Source: Bacillota bacterium (GTDB lineage Bacteria > Bacillota > Clostridia > Ch29). Taken from it: DNA of 46,902 bases. The position numbers were made by a program, and so were the translations under genes. The stretch is from assembly GCA_013540605.1 (NCBI GenBank), contig JABVCK010000011.1, forward strand, positions 1 to 46,902. The letters are read 5' to 3'. A model generated the notes under the pieces. It ran no database searches, was not told the DNA's origin, and saw only the letters and a program-made list of their open reading frames with translations. Each line of letters begins with the position of its first letter. The stretch's first letter is position 1. Positions 1 through 6,633 of this stretch are shown here, piece by piece.

Positions 1-91
1 TAGAGGAATTTGATTGGGTTTTACTGTTGTAAACAGATTTTATCACATATAGCGAAGCTGCATTTTTGGATTTGGTTACCTTGAGTCTCAT
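1..91 (-). CDS. IS1634-type transposase, N-terminal part (runs off the left edge)
   Basis: Read on the minus strand from an ATG at 89-91, the frame stays open to the window edge for 30 codons. It begins MRLKVTKSKNAASLYVIKSV, which resembles the N-terminus of IS1634/IS4-group transposases (a basic start followed by a T-K-S-K-N...Y-V-x-K-S pattern). An AAGGAGG Shine-Dalgarno lies at 104-110, about 12 nt upstream, slightly far. A TATAAT-like -10 (complement of 118-123) lies just beyond. A 26-codon ORF from an ATG closer to the Shine-Dalgarno is an alternative but has no recognisable content. The family call is from memory of the N-terminal pattern and only 30 residues are visible. The insertion sequence end should lie between about 125 and 250, but I could not define its inverted repeat. 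Confidence 0.55.
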   Translation of the reverse strand, partial: MRLKVTKSKNAASLYVIKSVYNSKTQSNSS

Positions 92-253
92 TTGTTAACA
101 TCGCCTCCTTACCCTTATATTATATCATAGTACGATAAAGTGCGATATAGTAAAATGATAAAATTGACAAAAAAATATAGCCATTTCAAGGCTTATATGC
201 TTTTTTCTATTCACTTAACTGTCAAACTCCCGTGATGCTGAAAAGATTGGTGA

Positions 254-279
254 AGTTATTTTTGGCAGTTATTTTTGGC
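254..279. repeat. 13-bp perfect tandem duplication
   Basis: AGTTATTTTTGGC occurs twice in direct succession (254-266 and 267-279), just upstream of the -35 box of the leader promoter at 285. It could be a slippage product or a duplication related to the nearby insertion sequence end. No function can be read from it. Confidence 0.7.
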
Positions 280-284
280 ATCCA

Positions 285-313
285 TTGACAAGGAAAACAG
301 GGTATGATAAAAT
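285..313 (+). promoter_or_regulatory. Sigma-A-type promoter of the leader/hydrogenase-regulator transcript
   Basis: A perfect -35 TTGACA (285-290) and a -10 TAAAAT (308-313) are separated by 17 bp, so transcription would start near 320. This is just ahead of the structured leader (320-472) and about 380 bp before the first gene. Confidence 0.7.
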
Positions 314-319
314 ATTAAC

Positions 320-472
320 AAATATAGGTTCAGACTGCTTGAGGGCATCCCTTGAGTAATCTGTTCTTACAAGAAGGCTAATACCTGACGGGGAAGATTT
401 TTTCCAACCCGGAAGGGAATTAGGACTAATCATGTTGATTCCTAACTTCCGTTCCGACGGAAGTTTTTTATT
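320..472 (+). promoter_or_regulatory. Structured 5' leader with mutually exclusive antiterminator and terminator (riboswitch-like attenuator)
   Basis: An intrinsic terminator is formed by ACTTCCGT (445-452), a TCCG loop and ACGGAAGT (457-464), followed by TTTTTATT. Its 5' arm is also the 3' arm of a longer upstream hairpin: CGGAAG (410-415) pairs with CTTCCG (446-451), TTAGG (420-424) with CCTAA (441-445), and AATCA (428-432) with TGATT (436-440). The two folds cannot coexist, which is the layout of a transcription-attenuation switch. A further small stem, GGGGAA with TTCC..CCC, lies at about 390-410. I compared the 320-410 part from memory with T-box, TPP, FMN, SAM, lysine, glycine, purine, THF, ZTP, fluoride, c-di-GMP and cobalamin consensus elements and recognised none. 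Downstream genes are the TM1266-like regulator and an ECF S component. Confidence 0.6.
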
Positions 473-485
473 ACAAAGGCCAAAG

Positions 486-570
486 GGACAAAGGGACAGG
501 TACCTTGTCCCACCCGTTGCCCCCGGGGCATGGGACAGGGACTTGTCTAATCAAAAGGGGACATTCCGCG
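486..570. repeat. GGGACA/TGTCCC palindromic repeat cluster
   Basis: Several short GGGACA and TGTCCC blocks occur here, including the hairpin GGGACA-GGTACCT-TGTCCC around 493-512. A 22-nt string at 546-567 is repeated exactly at 34002-34023. A related GGGGACA...TGTCCCC palindrome lies at 27460-27506. This looks like a dispersed intergenic repeat family. Confidence 0.6.
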
Positions 571-573
571 GCT

Positions 574-686
574 CAGTTTCTAGTTCACAGATCACAGATC
601 ACAGTTACCAGAGTAAGGCTTACAGGTTTTTCCCATAAGCACTTCCCTGACGTCTGTCATCTGTTAACTGTTAACTGGCAACTGAT
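574..686. repeat. Degenerate heptamer dyad element, copy A
   Basis: The left arm consists of 7-bp units beginning CAG or TAG (CAGTTTC, TAGTTCA, CAGATCA twice, CAGTTAC). The right arm consists of 7-bp units beginning CTG (CTGTCAT, CTGTTAA twice, CTGGCAA). Between them lies a core with GCTTA..TAAGC pairing potential. The core string AAGCACTTCCCTGAYGTCTG is shared with copy E at about 44070. The element ends just before the Shine-Dalgarno of the hydrogenase-regulator gene. Confidence 0.8.
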
Positions 687-702
687 TGAAGGAGGAAAAA
701 CG

Positions 703-957
703 ATGGCAAAAAGAATAGCTGTGATAGGAGCCATACTGGAAGACCCCAGGGGAGTACAGCACGAGTTTAACAACGTAGTTGCGGAGTACAAAGAAATCGT
801 CAGGGGCCGTATGGGAATTCCCTTTGACGAGGAGGGCGTATCTGTAGTCGCAATAACGGTTCTGGGAGATCTGGACAGTATAAACAGCCTGACGGGAAAA
901 CTGGGAAACATAAAAGGAGTAAGCGTTAGAACATCAATATCCAAGAAGGAAATCTGA
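703..957 (+). CDS. TM1266-family hydrogenase-associated regulator (ACT-like/NikR-like fold)
   Basis: This 84-residue protein starts at the ATG at 703, directly after a GGAGG at 691-695. An in-frame upstream extension exists but runs through the repeat element and has no ribosome-binding site. The sequence (MAKRIAVIGAILEDPRGVQ..., VVAEYKEIVRGRMGIPF...GVSVVAITVLGD, LGNIKGVSVRTSIS) matches the small TM1266-type family annotated as putative regulators of iron-only hydrogenase systems, which adopt an ACT/ferredoxin-like fold. Family members often sit beside hydrogenase maturation genes. Here the hydrogenase structural genes lie 15 kb downstream and no hydE/F/G is in the window. It is probably co-transcribed with the ECF S component that follows after 22 bp. 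Its DNA- or ligand-binding activity is not visible from sequence. Confidence 0.85.
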   Translation: MAKRIAVIGAILEDPRGVQHEFNNVVAEYKEIVRGRMGIPFDEEGVSVVAITVLGDLDSINSLTGKLGNIKGVSVRTSISKKEI

Positions 958-979
958 GTGTATTTGGGGGAGGTACAAT

Positions 980-1498
980 ATGAAAGGTATAAGATTTATT
1001 ACAAGGACAGCGCTGCTTTTGGCACTTACCGTAGTATTTCAGATGATGAGGCCCTTTATTCCCCTTTCACCGCTGGGGTCCAATTTCATAATAGGCAGCC
1101 TTGTCAATGCTTCCCTTGCCACAGCATCGGTCATGGTCGGAATGTGGGGAGGTATAATAATAAGTGTTGCGGCTCCGGTAATCGCGTTTATGCAGCAGCA
1201 TATAGCCTTCGTATGGCTGGTTCCGATAGTTGCCGGAGGTAACGCCGCCCTTGTTCTTCTTTACGGGTGGTGGTACAGGAAGAATAAATGGACGGGTATT
1301 GCACTATCCTCGGTGGTAAAATTCGTTTTGCTCTTTGCCATGGTAAAAACAGCGGTGAGCGTACTCGTTGTTCCCCCGCCGGCAGCGGCGATGTTAACCC
1401 TCATGTTTAGCTGGCCTCAGCTTGTTACGGCAGTGATAGGCGGAATAATTGCAGTACCGGTTATTGAAAGGCTGAAGGATTGGAGCGGGAATAACTAG
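980..1498 (+). CDS. ECF transporter substrate-specificity (S) component
   Basis: This 172-residue, very hydrophobic protein has about five or six membrane segments and a basic N-terminus (MKGIRFITRTALLLALTVVFQ). The A-L-x-x-A-L-x-x-x-x-Q pattern and the GS-L-V-N...G-x-W-G-G-I-I-I blocks are typical of ECF S components. S components bind one vitamin or metal and need separate EcfA/A'/T proteins, which are not in the window. The start is fixed by GGGGGAGG at 963-970. Substrate is unknown. Because the next gene downstream is cobT, uptake of dimethylbenzimidazole or another lower-ligand base (the CblT role) is a reasonable guess. However, the cobalamin riboswitch lies after this gene, not before it, so its expression would follow the upstream leader instead. 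Confidence 0.8.
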   Translation: MKGIRFITRTALLLALTVVFQMMRPFIPLSPLGSNFIIGSLVNASLATASVMVGMWGGIIISVAAPVIAFMQQHIAFVWLVPIVAGGNAALVLLYGWWYRKNKWTGIALSSVVKFVLLFAMVKTAVSVLVVPPPAAAMLTLMFSWPQLVTAVIGGIIAVPVIERLKDWSGNN

Positions 1499-1559
1499 GC
1501 ACCGGGTAGTTGAAATCCACGTTGTGTTATATTATAATATTCGCTGAAAGATTCTATAT

Positions 1560-1720
1560 GCAGGATTGCAGGTGCCCCACCGGGGAGAATAGGGAACCGG
1601 GTGAAATTCCCGGGCGGTCCCGCCACTGTGATTGCAGAGCCTGCCCGATATTGCCACTGGGAGACTTCCCGGGAAGGCCGGGGCAAGGCGAGGAAGCAGA
1701 GCCAGGAGACCTGCCTGTTG
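1560..1720 (+). promoter_or_regulatory. Cobalamin (adenosylcobalamin) riboswitch
   Basis: The core elements are present in order: a GCAGGTGCC-type P2/P3 start (about 1568), GGGAA followed by GGTGAAATTCC (1592-1610), CGGTCCCGCCACTGTGA (1615-1631) and the B12-box-like GCCAGGAGACCTGCC (1701-1715). These are the conserved parts of the B12 riboswitch. It is followed by an intrinsic terminator and then cobT, so high cobalamin should switch cobT off by premature termination. An AT-rich -10-like TATAATAT at 1533-1540 could drive it. Confidence 0.95.
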
Positions 1721-1744
1721 ATCCTTATGCTTGTGAGGGATGGT

Positions 1745-1782
1745 AAAACTCACAGTTCCTTTGAACTGTGAGTTTTTATTTT
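1745..1782 (+). terminator. Intrinsic terminator, expression platform of the cobalamin riboswitch
   Basis: AAAACTCACAGTTC (1745-1758), a 4-nt loop and GAACTGTGAGTTTT (1763-1776) form a 14-bp perfect stem, followed by TTATTTTT. It lies between the B12 box and the cobT Shine-Dalgarno, as expected for transcriptional control. Confidence 0.9.
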
Positions 1783-1817
1783 TGGGGCACCCAAACCAAC
1801 AAAGGAGGTAGATAATC

Positions 1818-2873
1818 ATGGAACTATTCAAGGAAGTGAGCAGCGGTATAAGGCCCCTGGACCAGGAAAAGATGAAAGCGGCCAGGGCCAGGGTGGACAA
1901 TCTCACCAAACCGGTGGGAAGTCTTGGGAGGCTCGAGGATATTGCCGTACAGCTCAGCGGAATAACGGGAGAGATGTTTTCGCAGGTTGACAGGAAAACC
2001 CTGATAGTTATGGCCGCTGACAACGGGGTATACGACGAGGGGGTCGCCGCCTATCCCCAGGAGGTTACAGGTATAATTGCCCGGTGCATGATCCAGGGTA
2101 TTGCGGGAGTAAGTGTTTTTGCAAGGCTGTGGGGTGTAAATCTTAATGTGATTGATGTTGGTATTAAAGGAGAAGAGGAGTTGAAGGGAGTAGAGAACAG
2201 GAAAATCATGCACGGTACCGGGAATATGGTTAAGGGGCCTGCCATGTCGAGGGAACAGGCGGTAAAGGCTATTGAAACGGGTATTCAGGCGGTTTTTGAG
2301 GCAGTGGAAGGGGGAAGCGGCATAATCGCTACCGGGGAGGTAGGCATAGGAAATACAACAACCAGCAGCGCGGTCCTGTCGGTGCTTGAAAACGTCTCCC
2401 CTAGAGAAGTAACCGGGAGGGGAGCGGGGCTTGACGATATGGGACTGGAGCAAAAAATCAGGACTATAGAAAAAGCCATTGAGATAAACGAACCTGACCG
2501 TGAGGACGTAGTCGACGTGCTCAGCAAGGTAGGAGGGTTGGATATTGCCGGAATGGTAGGCATCTACCTGGGTGCAGCGTATAAAAGGGTCCCGGTTGTT
2601 ATCGACGGGTTCATTTCGTCGGTTGCCGCCCTTGCAGCGTGCAGGCTGAACCCCCTTGCGCACGGGTATATGTTTCCTTCCCATCGTTCTGCTGAAAAGG
2701 CCGGGGATCTGGTCATGGAAAGACTGGGGTTTAAGCCCTACCTCGATATGCAGATGCGGCTGGGGGAGGGAAGCGGTGCCATTATTGCCATGCAGATTAT
2801 TGAAGCCGCCGCCAGGATGATGCAGGATATGAAAACCTTTGATGAGATCGGGATAGCGAGACAGAGCGGTTAA
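1818..2873 (+). CDS. cobT: Nicotinate-nucleotide:dimethylbenzimidazole phosphoribosyltransferase
   Basis: This 351-residue cytoplasmic enzyme transfers the phosphoribosyl group of nicotinate mononucleotide to a lower-ligand base, giving alpha-ribazole phosphate for assembly of the cobalamin nucleotide loop. It is the usual family length. The N-terminus carries LTKPVGSLGRLEDIA, the middle GEVGIGNTTTSSA, and near the C-terminus RLGEGSGA, whose glutamate is residue 317, the same number as the catalytic Glu of the Salmonella enzyme. AAAGGAGG at 1800-1807 fixes the start. Expression is under the cobalamin riboswitch just upstream. No other corrinoid assembly gene (cobS/cobU/cobC) follows, so this is a stand-alone salvage locus. 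The next gene is a B12-binding radical SAM protein. Confidence 0.97.
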   Translation: MELFKEVSSGIRPLDQEKMKAARARVDNLTKPVGSLGRLEDIAVQLSGITGEMFSQVDRKTLIVMAADNGVYDEGVAAYPQEVTGIIARCMIQGIAGVSVFARLWGVNLNVIDVGIKGEEELKGVENRKIMHGTGNMVKGPAMSREQAVKAIETGIQAVFEAVEGGSGIIATGEVGIGNTTTSSAVLSVLENVSPREVTGRGAGLDDMGLEQKIRTIEKAIEINEPDREDVVDVLSKVGGLDIAGMVGIYLGAAYKRVPVVIDGFISSVAALAACRLNPLAHGYMFPSHRSAEKAGDLVMERLGFKPYLDMQMRLGEGSGAIIAMQIIEAAARMMQDMKTFDEIGIARQSG

Positions 2874-2974
2874 CCTGGATGAAAAACAGCGTTGCGTATA
2901 ATAATAGTATAAATATGTGATAGAGAATCTTCACTTATGATAAGATAAAAACGATATAATATATAGTAGAAACC

Positions 2975-3000
2975 AAAGGGTCTGTTAAACGGGACCCTTT
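2975..3000. repeat. Stem-loop upstream of the radical SAM gene
   Basis: AAAGGGTC (2975-2982) and GACCCTTT (2993-3000) form an 8-bp perfect stem with a 10-nt loop. No U-tract follows on the plus strand, so it is a weak terminator candidate for cobT or an mRNA leader structure for the gene at 3029. Confidence 0.5.
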
Positions 3001-3028
3001 AACACTAGAACCGAAGGGGAGCAATACA

Positions 3029-4774
3029 ATGAAAATACTGCTCGCTGCTCTGAATTCAAAATTCGTTCACTCATCCCTTGCCCTCAGGTATTTGAAAGCT
3101 TTCTGTCCGGACAAGCCCAATAACATAAAAATTAGGGAATTCACTATCAACGATCCGATGGACTTTATTGCCGGTGAAATATTCCGGGAGGATGCCGATG
3201 TAATTGCTTTTTCTACCTATATCTGGAACGTCCGGGAGACGCTTCAGGCAGCCCGGAGAATAAAAAAGGTCAGGGAGGATGCAGTCATCATACTGGGTGG
3301 CCCGGAGGTATCCTACGACAGTATCAGTATTATGGAGGACAATGAATATATAGACTACATAGTCCGTGGAGAGGGAGAGATTACTTTTTCGGAACTTATG
3401 GAACATTTGGAAGGGGGCGGACGAAGGGTTGAGGATATTGACGGTTTGGTATACAGGAAAGGAGACAAAATAAGGAGCAACGGAGAACGCCGGCTGATAG
3501 ACGATCTTTCCATAATCCCTTTTCCGTATGGTGAGGATGAGAACCTTGGGAACAGGATCGTATACTATGAAGCCTCCAGAGGATGCCCTTTCCAGTGCCA
3601 GTACTGTTTATCTTCGACAATCAAGGGTGTCAGGTTTATGCCCATAGACAGGGTCAAGGACGATTTGCTTAGGCTGATCAGGCTCGGGGCGAAACAGGTG
3701 AAGTTTGTGGACAGGACGTTTAACTGTAACCCCGCCTTCGCGATGGATATATTTAAGTTTCTGATAGAAACCGGTACGGACATAAATTTCCACTTTGAGA
3801 TATCGGCGGACCTGATGGATGACGATACCCTGCGCTTGCTTAGAGAAGCTCCACCCGGCCTGTTCCAGTTCGAAATTGGAGTACAGAGCACAAACACCGG
3901 CGTGCTGGAGAATATAAAAAGAAAAACTTTCCTGCCAAAGCTGTTTAGTAATGTCATGGCGGTGAAACAGGGCGAGAACATACACCAGCATCTTGACCTT
4001 ATAGCCGGTCTTCCGGGAGAGAATATGGATTCCTTTGCCCGGTCCTTTGACGATGTTTTCCGGGTGCGCCCGGACATGCTGCAGCTTGGGTTTCTGAAGC
4101 TGCTGAAGGGTTCGGGTATAAGGGAGAAAGGACAGGAATACGGTTATATCTACACCGATGAACCGCCCTACGAGGTTCTCGCCAGCAAATGGATGAGCTA
4201 TGGTGATATACTGAGGCTGAAGCTGGTTGAGGAAGTGCTGGAGATTTTTTATAACTCCCACCGTTTTGACAATACCATAGAATATATTTTAGCTAACCGT
4301 TTCGGGAGCCCCTACGAGTTTTTCCTTCAGTTAAGCCGCTACTGGGAAAATAACGGCCTGCACCGGATGAAGCACGGGCCTAAAAAACTGTACTCCATTA
4401 TGTATGATTATATGACCGCAGAATTGGGGATGTCCGAAGAAGGGGTAAACGGCCTGCTAAAATATGATTACCTGCTGATGGAAAAGGCCCTTGTGCTTCC
4501 CGAACCGCTTAAAAAAACCGAGATTCCCAACTTCAAGCAGCGGTGCTTTGATTTCCTTGGGGATCCGCACAATGTTGAAAAATACCTCCCCGGTTATGCC
4601 GGTTTTTCTGCCAAGCAGCTGTATAAGCAGGTTCATTTTGAGGTATTCAGCCGTGGGGAAATGGAATATATAAACATGGAGAGGCACAAGGATACGGAAA
4701 CTGTTATACTGTTTGACTATAGTAATCCTGAAAGAATCAGGGGGAAGGCCAGGATATGCGCGGTTGAGATATGA
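3029..4774 (+). CDS. B12-binding-domain radical SAM protein with DUF4080-type C-terminus
   Basis: This 581-residue protein has three parts. Residues 1-150 look like a cobalamin-binding Rossmann domain (MKILLAALNSKFVHSSLALRYL..., ADVIAFSTYIWN, IILGGPEVSYD). The radical SAM core begins with the cluster motif C186-PFQ-C190-QY-C193. It continues to about residue 390 with ISADLMDDDTLRLL, FEIGVQSTN and HLDLIAGLPGE. The C-terminal 190 residues resemble DUF4080. The family is class B-like; members methylate or rearrange unactivated carbons, but the substrate of this subgroup is not known to me. It directly follows cobT, which fits a cobalamin user beside a cobalamin gene. The start follows a purine-rich GAAGGGGAG. 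Confidence 0.92.
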   Translation: MKILLAALNSKFVHSSLALRYLKAFCPDKPNNIKIREFTINDPMDFIAGEIFREDADVIAFSTYIWNVRETLQAARRIKKVREDAVIILGGPEVSYDSISIMEDNEYIDYIVRGEGEITFSELMEHLEGGGRRVEDIDGLVYRKGDKIRSNGERRLIDDLSIIPFPYGEDENLGNRIVYYEASRGCPFQCQYCLSSTIKGVRFMPIDRVKDDLLRLIRLGAKQVKFVDRTFNCNPAFAMDIFKFLIETGTDINFHFEISADLMDDDTLRLLREAPPGLFQFEIGVQSTNTGVLENIKRKTFLPKLFSNVMAVKQGENIHQHLDLIAGLPGENMDSFARSFDDVFRVRPDMLQLGFLKLLKGSGIREKGQEYGYIYTDEPPYEVLASKWMSYGDILRLKLVEEVLEIFYNSHRFDNTIEYILANRFGSPYEFFLQLSRYWENNGLHRMKHGPKKLYSIMYDYMTAELGMSEEGVNGLLKYDYLLMEKALVLPEPLKKTEIPNFKQRCFDFLGDPHNVEKYLPGYAGFSAKQLYKQVHFEVFSRGEMEYINMERHKDTETVILFDYSNPERIRGKARICAVEI

Positions 4775-4838
4775 AGGAAATATGCGTTGCTTGAAGAAAT
4801 ATATATATATAAGGGATGTTATAAAGGGGGATGGGGTT

Positions 4839-5762
4839 ATGAAGCATTCCATACTTATCCTGGATGACAGCAATTTTAACCTGGAGATTCTAAAAAGGCA
4901 GCTGGGGAGTATTTTCAATGTCATCACCGCAACTGATGCAAACCAGGGAATAAAGATAGCCGTAGAAAAAAAGCCCAGCCTTATACTGCTGGATGTTATG
5001 ATGCCAAAAATCAACGGGTATGAGGTGTGCAAGATTATTAAGAGCTATGACGGTACGAAGAATATCCCGGTTGTCTTCCTTACTTCAAGGAGTGAAATTG
5101 AAGATAAGGTGGAGGGTTTGGAAGTCGGTGGGGACGACTATATAACCAAGCCCTATAATGTAAGCGAACTGATAGCGAGAATCAACGTGCATATCAGGCT
5201 CAAAGAAGCCCAGGACAAGTTCAGACAGCTGCTGGAAGAAAAAAACCAGCTGATCGAGCAGCTTGAAAAGCTTTCACTGCATGATGGATTAACCGGTGTT
5301 TACAACAGGAAATACCTCGAAAGTTACCTTGAAAAGTCCTTTGAGGGGTGCGGGAGATATGGTTTGGATTTATCCGTTATTATCACGGATATCGATTACT
5401 ATAAAAGAGTGAACGATACATACGGCCACCAGGTGGGTGACGAGGTGCTGAAGAGATTCGTGGACAGAATAAGCGCCAATATCAGGAAAGCCGATGTGCT
5501 GGCAAGGTATGGAGGAGAGGAATTTGTTATTATTTCGAAAAACACCGGAATCGAAGGGGCTGCAGCCCTGGCGGAAAAACTCAGGGAGGCCATCCAGGAA
5601 AAGCCCTTTCAGGTGGAGGAATACAGCATAAATCTGACAGCCAGCTTTGGTATAGCAGCACTGAGCCGCGGCAACTACACCAGCCCAGCGCAGCTCATAA
5701 GGGATGCGGATATGTGTCTGTACAGGGCAAAAAACTCAGGGCGGAACAGGGTAGAGTACTAA
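4839..5762 (+). CDS. Response regulator with GGDEF domain (diguanylate cyclase)
   Basis: The protein has 307 residues from the ATG at 4839, preceded by AAAGGGGGATGGGG; an upstream in-frame extension overlaps the previous gene and is unlikely. A receiver domain (residues 1-120) has the acidic pocket LDD and the phospho-acceptor Asp52 in LLDVMMP, with the conserved Lys in the KPYN motif. A short coiled linker leads to a GGDEF domain whose A-site is GGEEF at 225-229. An RKAD inhibitory I-site (RxxD) sits at 216-219, five residues before it. It should make c-di-GMP from two GTP when phosphorylated and be product-inhibited. No cognate kinase is adjacent; an EAL-GGDEF protein lies 0.9 kb downstream. 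Confidence 0.95.
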   Translation: MKHSILILDDSNFNLEILKRQLGSIFNVITATDANQGIKIAVEKKPSLILLDVMMPKINGYEVCKIIKSYDGTKNIPVVFLTSRSEIEDKVEGLEVGGDDYITKPYNVSELIARINVHIRLKEAQDKFRQLLEEKNQLIEQLEKLSLHDGLTGVYNRKYLESYLEKSFEGCGRYGLDLSVIITDIDYYKRVNDTYGHQVGDEVLKRFVDRISANIRKADVLARYGGEEFVIISKNTGIEGAAALAEKLREAIQEKPFQVEEYSINLTASFGIAALSRGNYTSPAQLIRDADMCLYRAKNSGRNRVEY

Positions 5763-5828
5763 GAGAGCATCTCTATAATAATACAGTGCACTAAAGGGAA
5801 TAATAGCTATAAGGAAGGAGATGATATT

Positions 5829-6071
5829 TTGGAATATCTTTGCCCGCTGTGCAATGGCCTTGAAGATATTACTTTGGCGTGTAAAAACTGCGGAGGCGTA
5901 ATGAGAAACGCCGGCGCTATCCAGGATTTTTTTGACGACTACAGCCCTTACCTTGATGCGGATATTACGAGAAAGGTGGACGGAGTAAGCGGGGACCAGT
6001 GCCTGCACCTCTTCTACTGTTCAACGTGCAATTCGGACAGGCGTATATCAATAAACCTTGTTGAATATTGA
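5829..6071 (+). CDS. Small zinc-ribbon protein of unknown function
   Basis: This 80-residue protein starts at TTG 5829; AAGGAAGGAG at 5811-5820 is well spaced for it and no in-frame ATG is present. Three CxxC knuckles are visible: CPLC near residue 5, CKNC near 18 and CSTC near 64. A lone Cys near residue 58 is also present, enough for one or two zinc sites. The middle is acidic (DFFDDYSPYLDADI). I do not recognise the family. It lies between two c-di-GMP-related genes with no clear operon link. Confidence 0.75.
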   Translation: MEYLCPLCNGLEDITLACKNCGGVMRNAGAIQDFFDDYSPYLDADITRKVDGVSGDQCLHLFYCSTCNSDRRISINLVEY

Positions 6072-6093
6072 TTTTCTACATAAAGAAAGGCCC

Positions 6094-6324
6094 ATGATGA
6101 TCTTCGCTCCGGCTGATGCACATCCCTGCATACCTATATGCAATCTTTCGACTACACACAGGCATTACGGAACATACACCAACCTTTGCTCGACTATTAA
6201 GAGTACCTACGGAACTTACTGCAATCTCTCGACTGCAATAAATCCCAATATCAGGAGACTTTCAAACCTTAATACATCCGGAACCCTTAATAGTCTTAGC
6301 TCGAACATTATACATCCCTTTTGA
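6094..6324 (+). CDS. Doubtful small ORF with 14-residue repeats
   Basis: A 76-codon frame from ATG 6094 encodes a Cys-, Thr- and Asn-rich peptide. It has roughly 14-residue (42-nt) repeats of the form YGTY-x-NL-x-ST (YGTYTNLCSTIKST, YGTYCNLSTAINPN). The purine-rich AAAGAAAGG lies only 3 nt before the ATG, which is poor. The underlying DNA repeats (TACGGAAC, CTCGAC) continue past the stop codon in other frames, so the frame may be an accident of a repeated, structured non-coding region. I list it because the repeat is in frame across three units. Confidence 0.25.
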   Translation: MMIFAPADAHPCIPICNLSTTHRHYGTYTNLCSTIKSTYGTYCNLSTAINPNIRRLSNLNTSGTLNSLSSNIIHPF

Positions 6325-6480
6325 CCATATGCCAGCAGTTGGGCTGGCATACAGCCTTACAGGACATATAATGCTCTGCCCGCCGACCAATACCGAACCG
6401 CTATGATCCGGTATTGATCTTTGGCCGAATATTATTGAGCCCTTTCGGACCCAATAATACTCTTGGCTCGACCATCATGA
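6110..6480. repeat. Repeat- and hairpin-rich intergenic stretch
   Basis: Degenerate repeats containing CTCGAC/CTCGAA/GCCGAC occur between 6148 and 6472. Three clear hairpins follow: TATGCCAGC/GCTGGCATA (6328-6336 with 6343-6351), CAATACCG/CGGTATTG (6388-6395 with 6409-6416) and ATTATTG/CAATAAT (6431-6437 with 6452-6458). GACTATTAAG near 6190 is inverted as CTTAATAGTC near 6290. No U-tract follows the hairpins. This could be a structured RNA or a decayed repeat array upstream of the EAL gene. Confidence 0.5.
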
Positions 6481-6633
6481 ACCCTTCGCTATTATTATGT
6501 ACAGGCCGGTAAAATATATTCAGCTGGAAATTTGGTATATAATTACAAATTAACGCAGAATTAATCAAGCTTTAACGTGATTTTCATTTTCAGAATATAT
6601 AATAAAAGAACCACAGGACGAAGGGGGAAGAAT

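Noticed and set aside
320-472. T-box or cobalamin riboswitch in the first leader
   Set aside because: The T-box AGGGTGG/ACCGCG bulge sequence and B12-box are absent; only the second leader (1560-1720) is a cobalamin riboswitch.
505-702. In-frame N-terminal extension of the TM1266-like protein
   Set aside because: It runs through the heptamer element and GGGACA repeats, has no ribosome-binding site, and the downstream ATG has GGAGG at ideal distance.
1824-2684. Long open frame on the minus strand across cobT
   Set aside because: cobT on the plus strand has clear family motifs; the minus frame has none and arises from codon bias.
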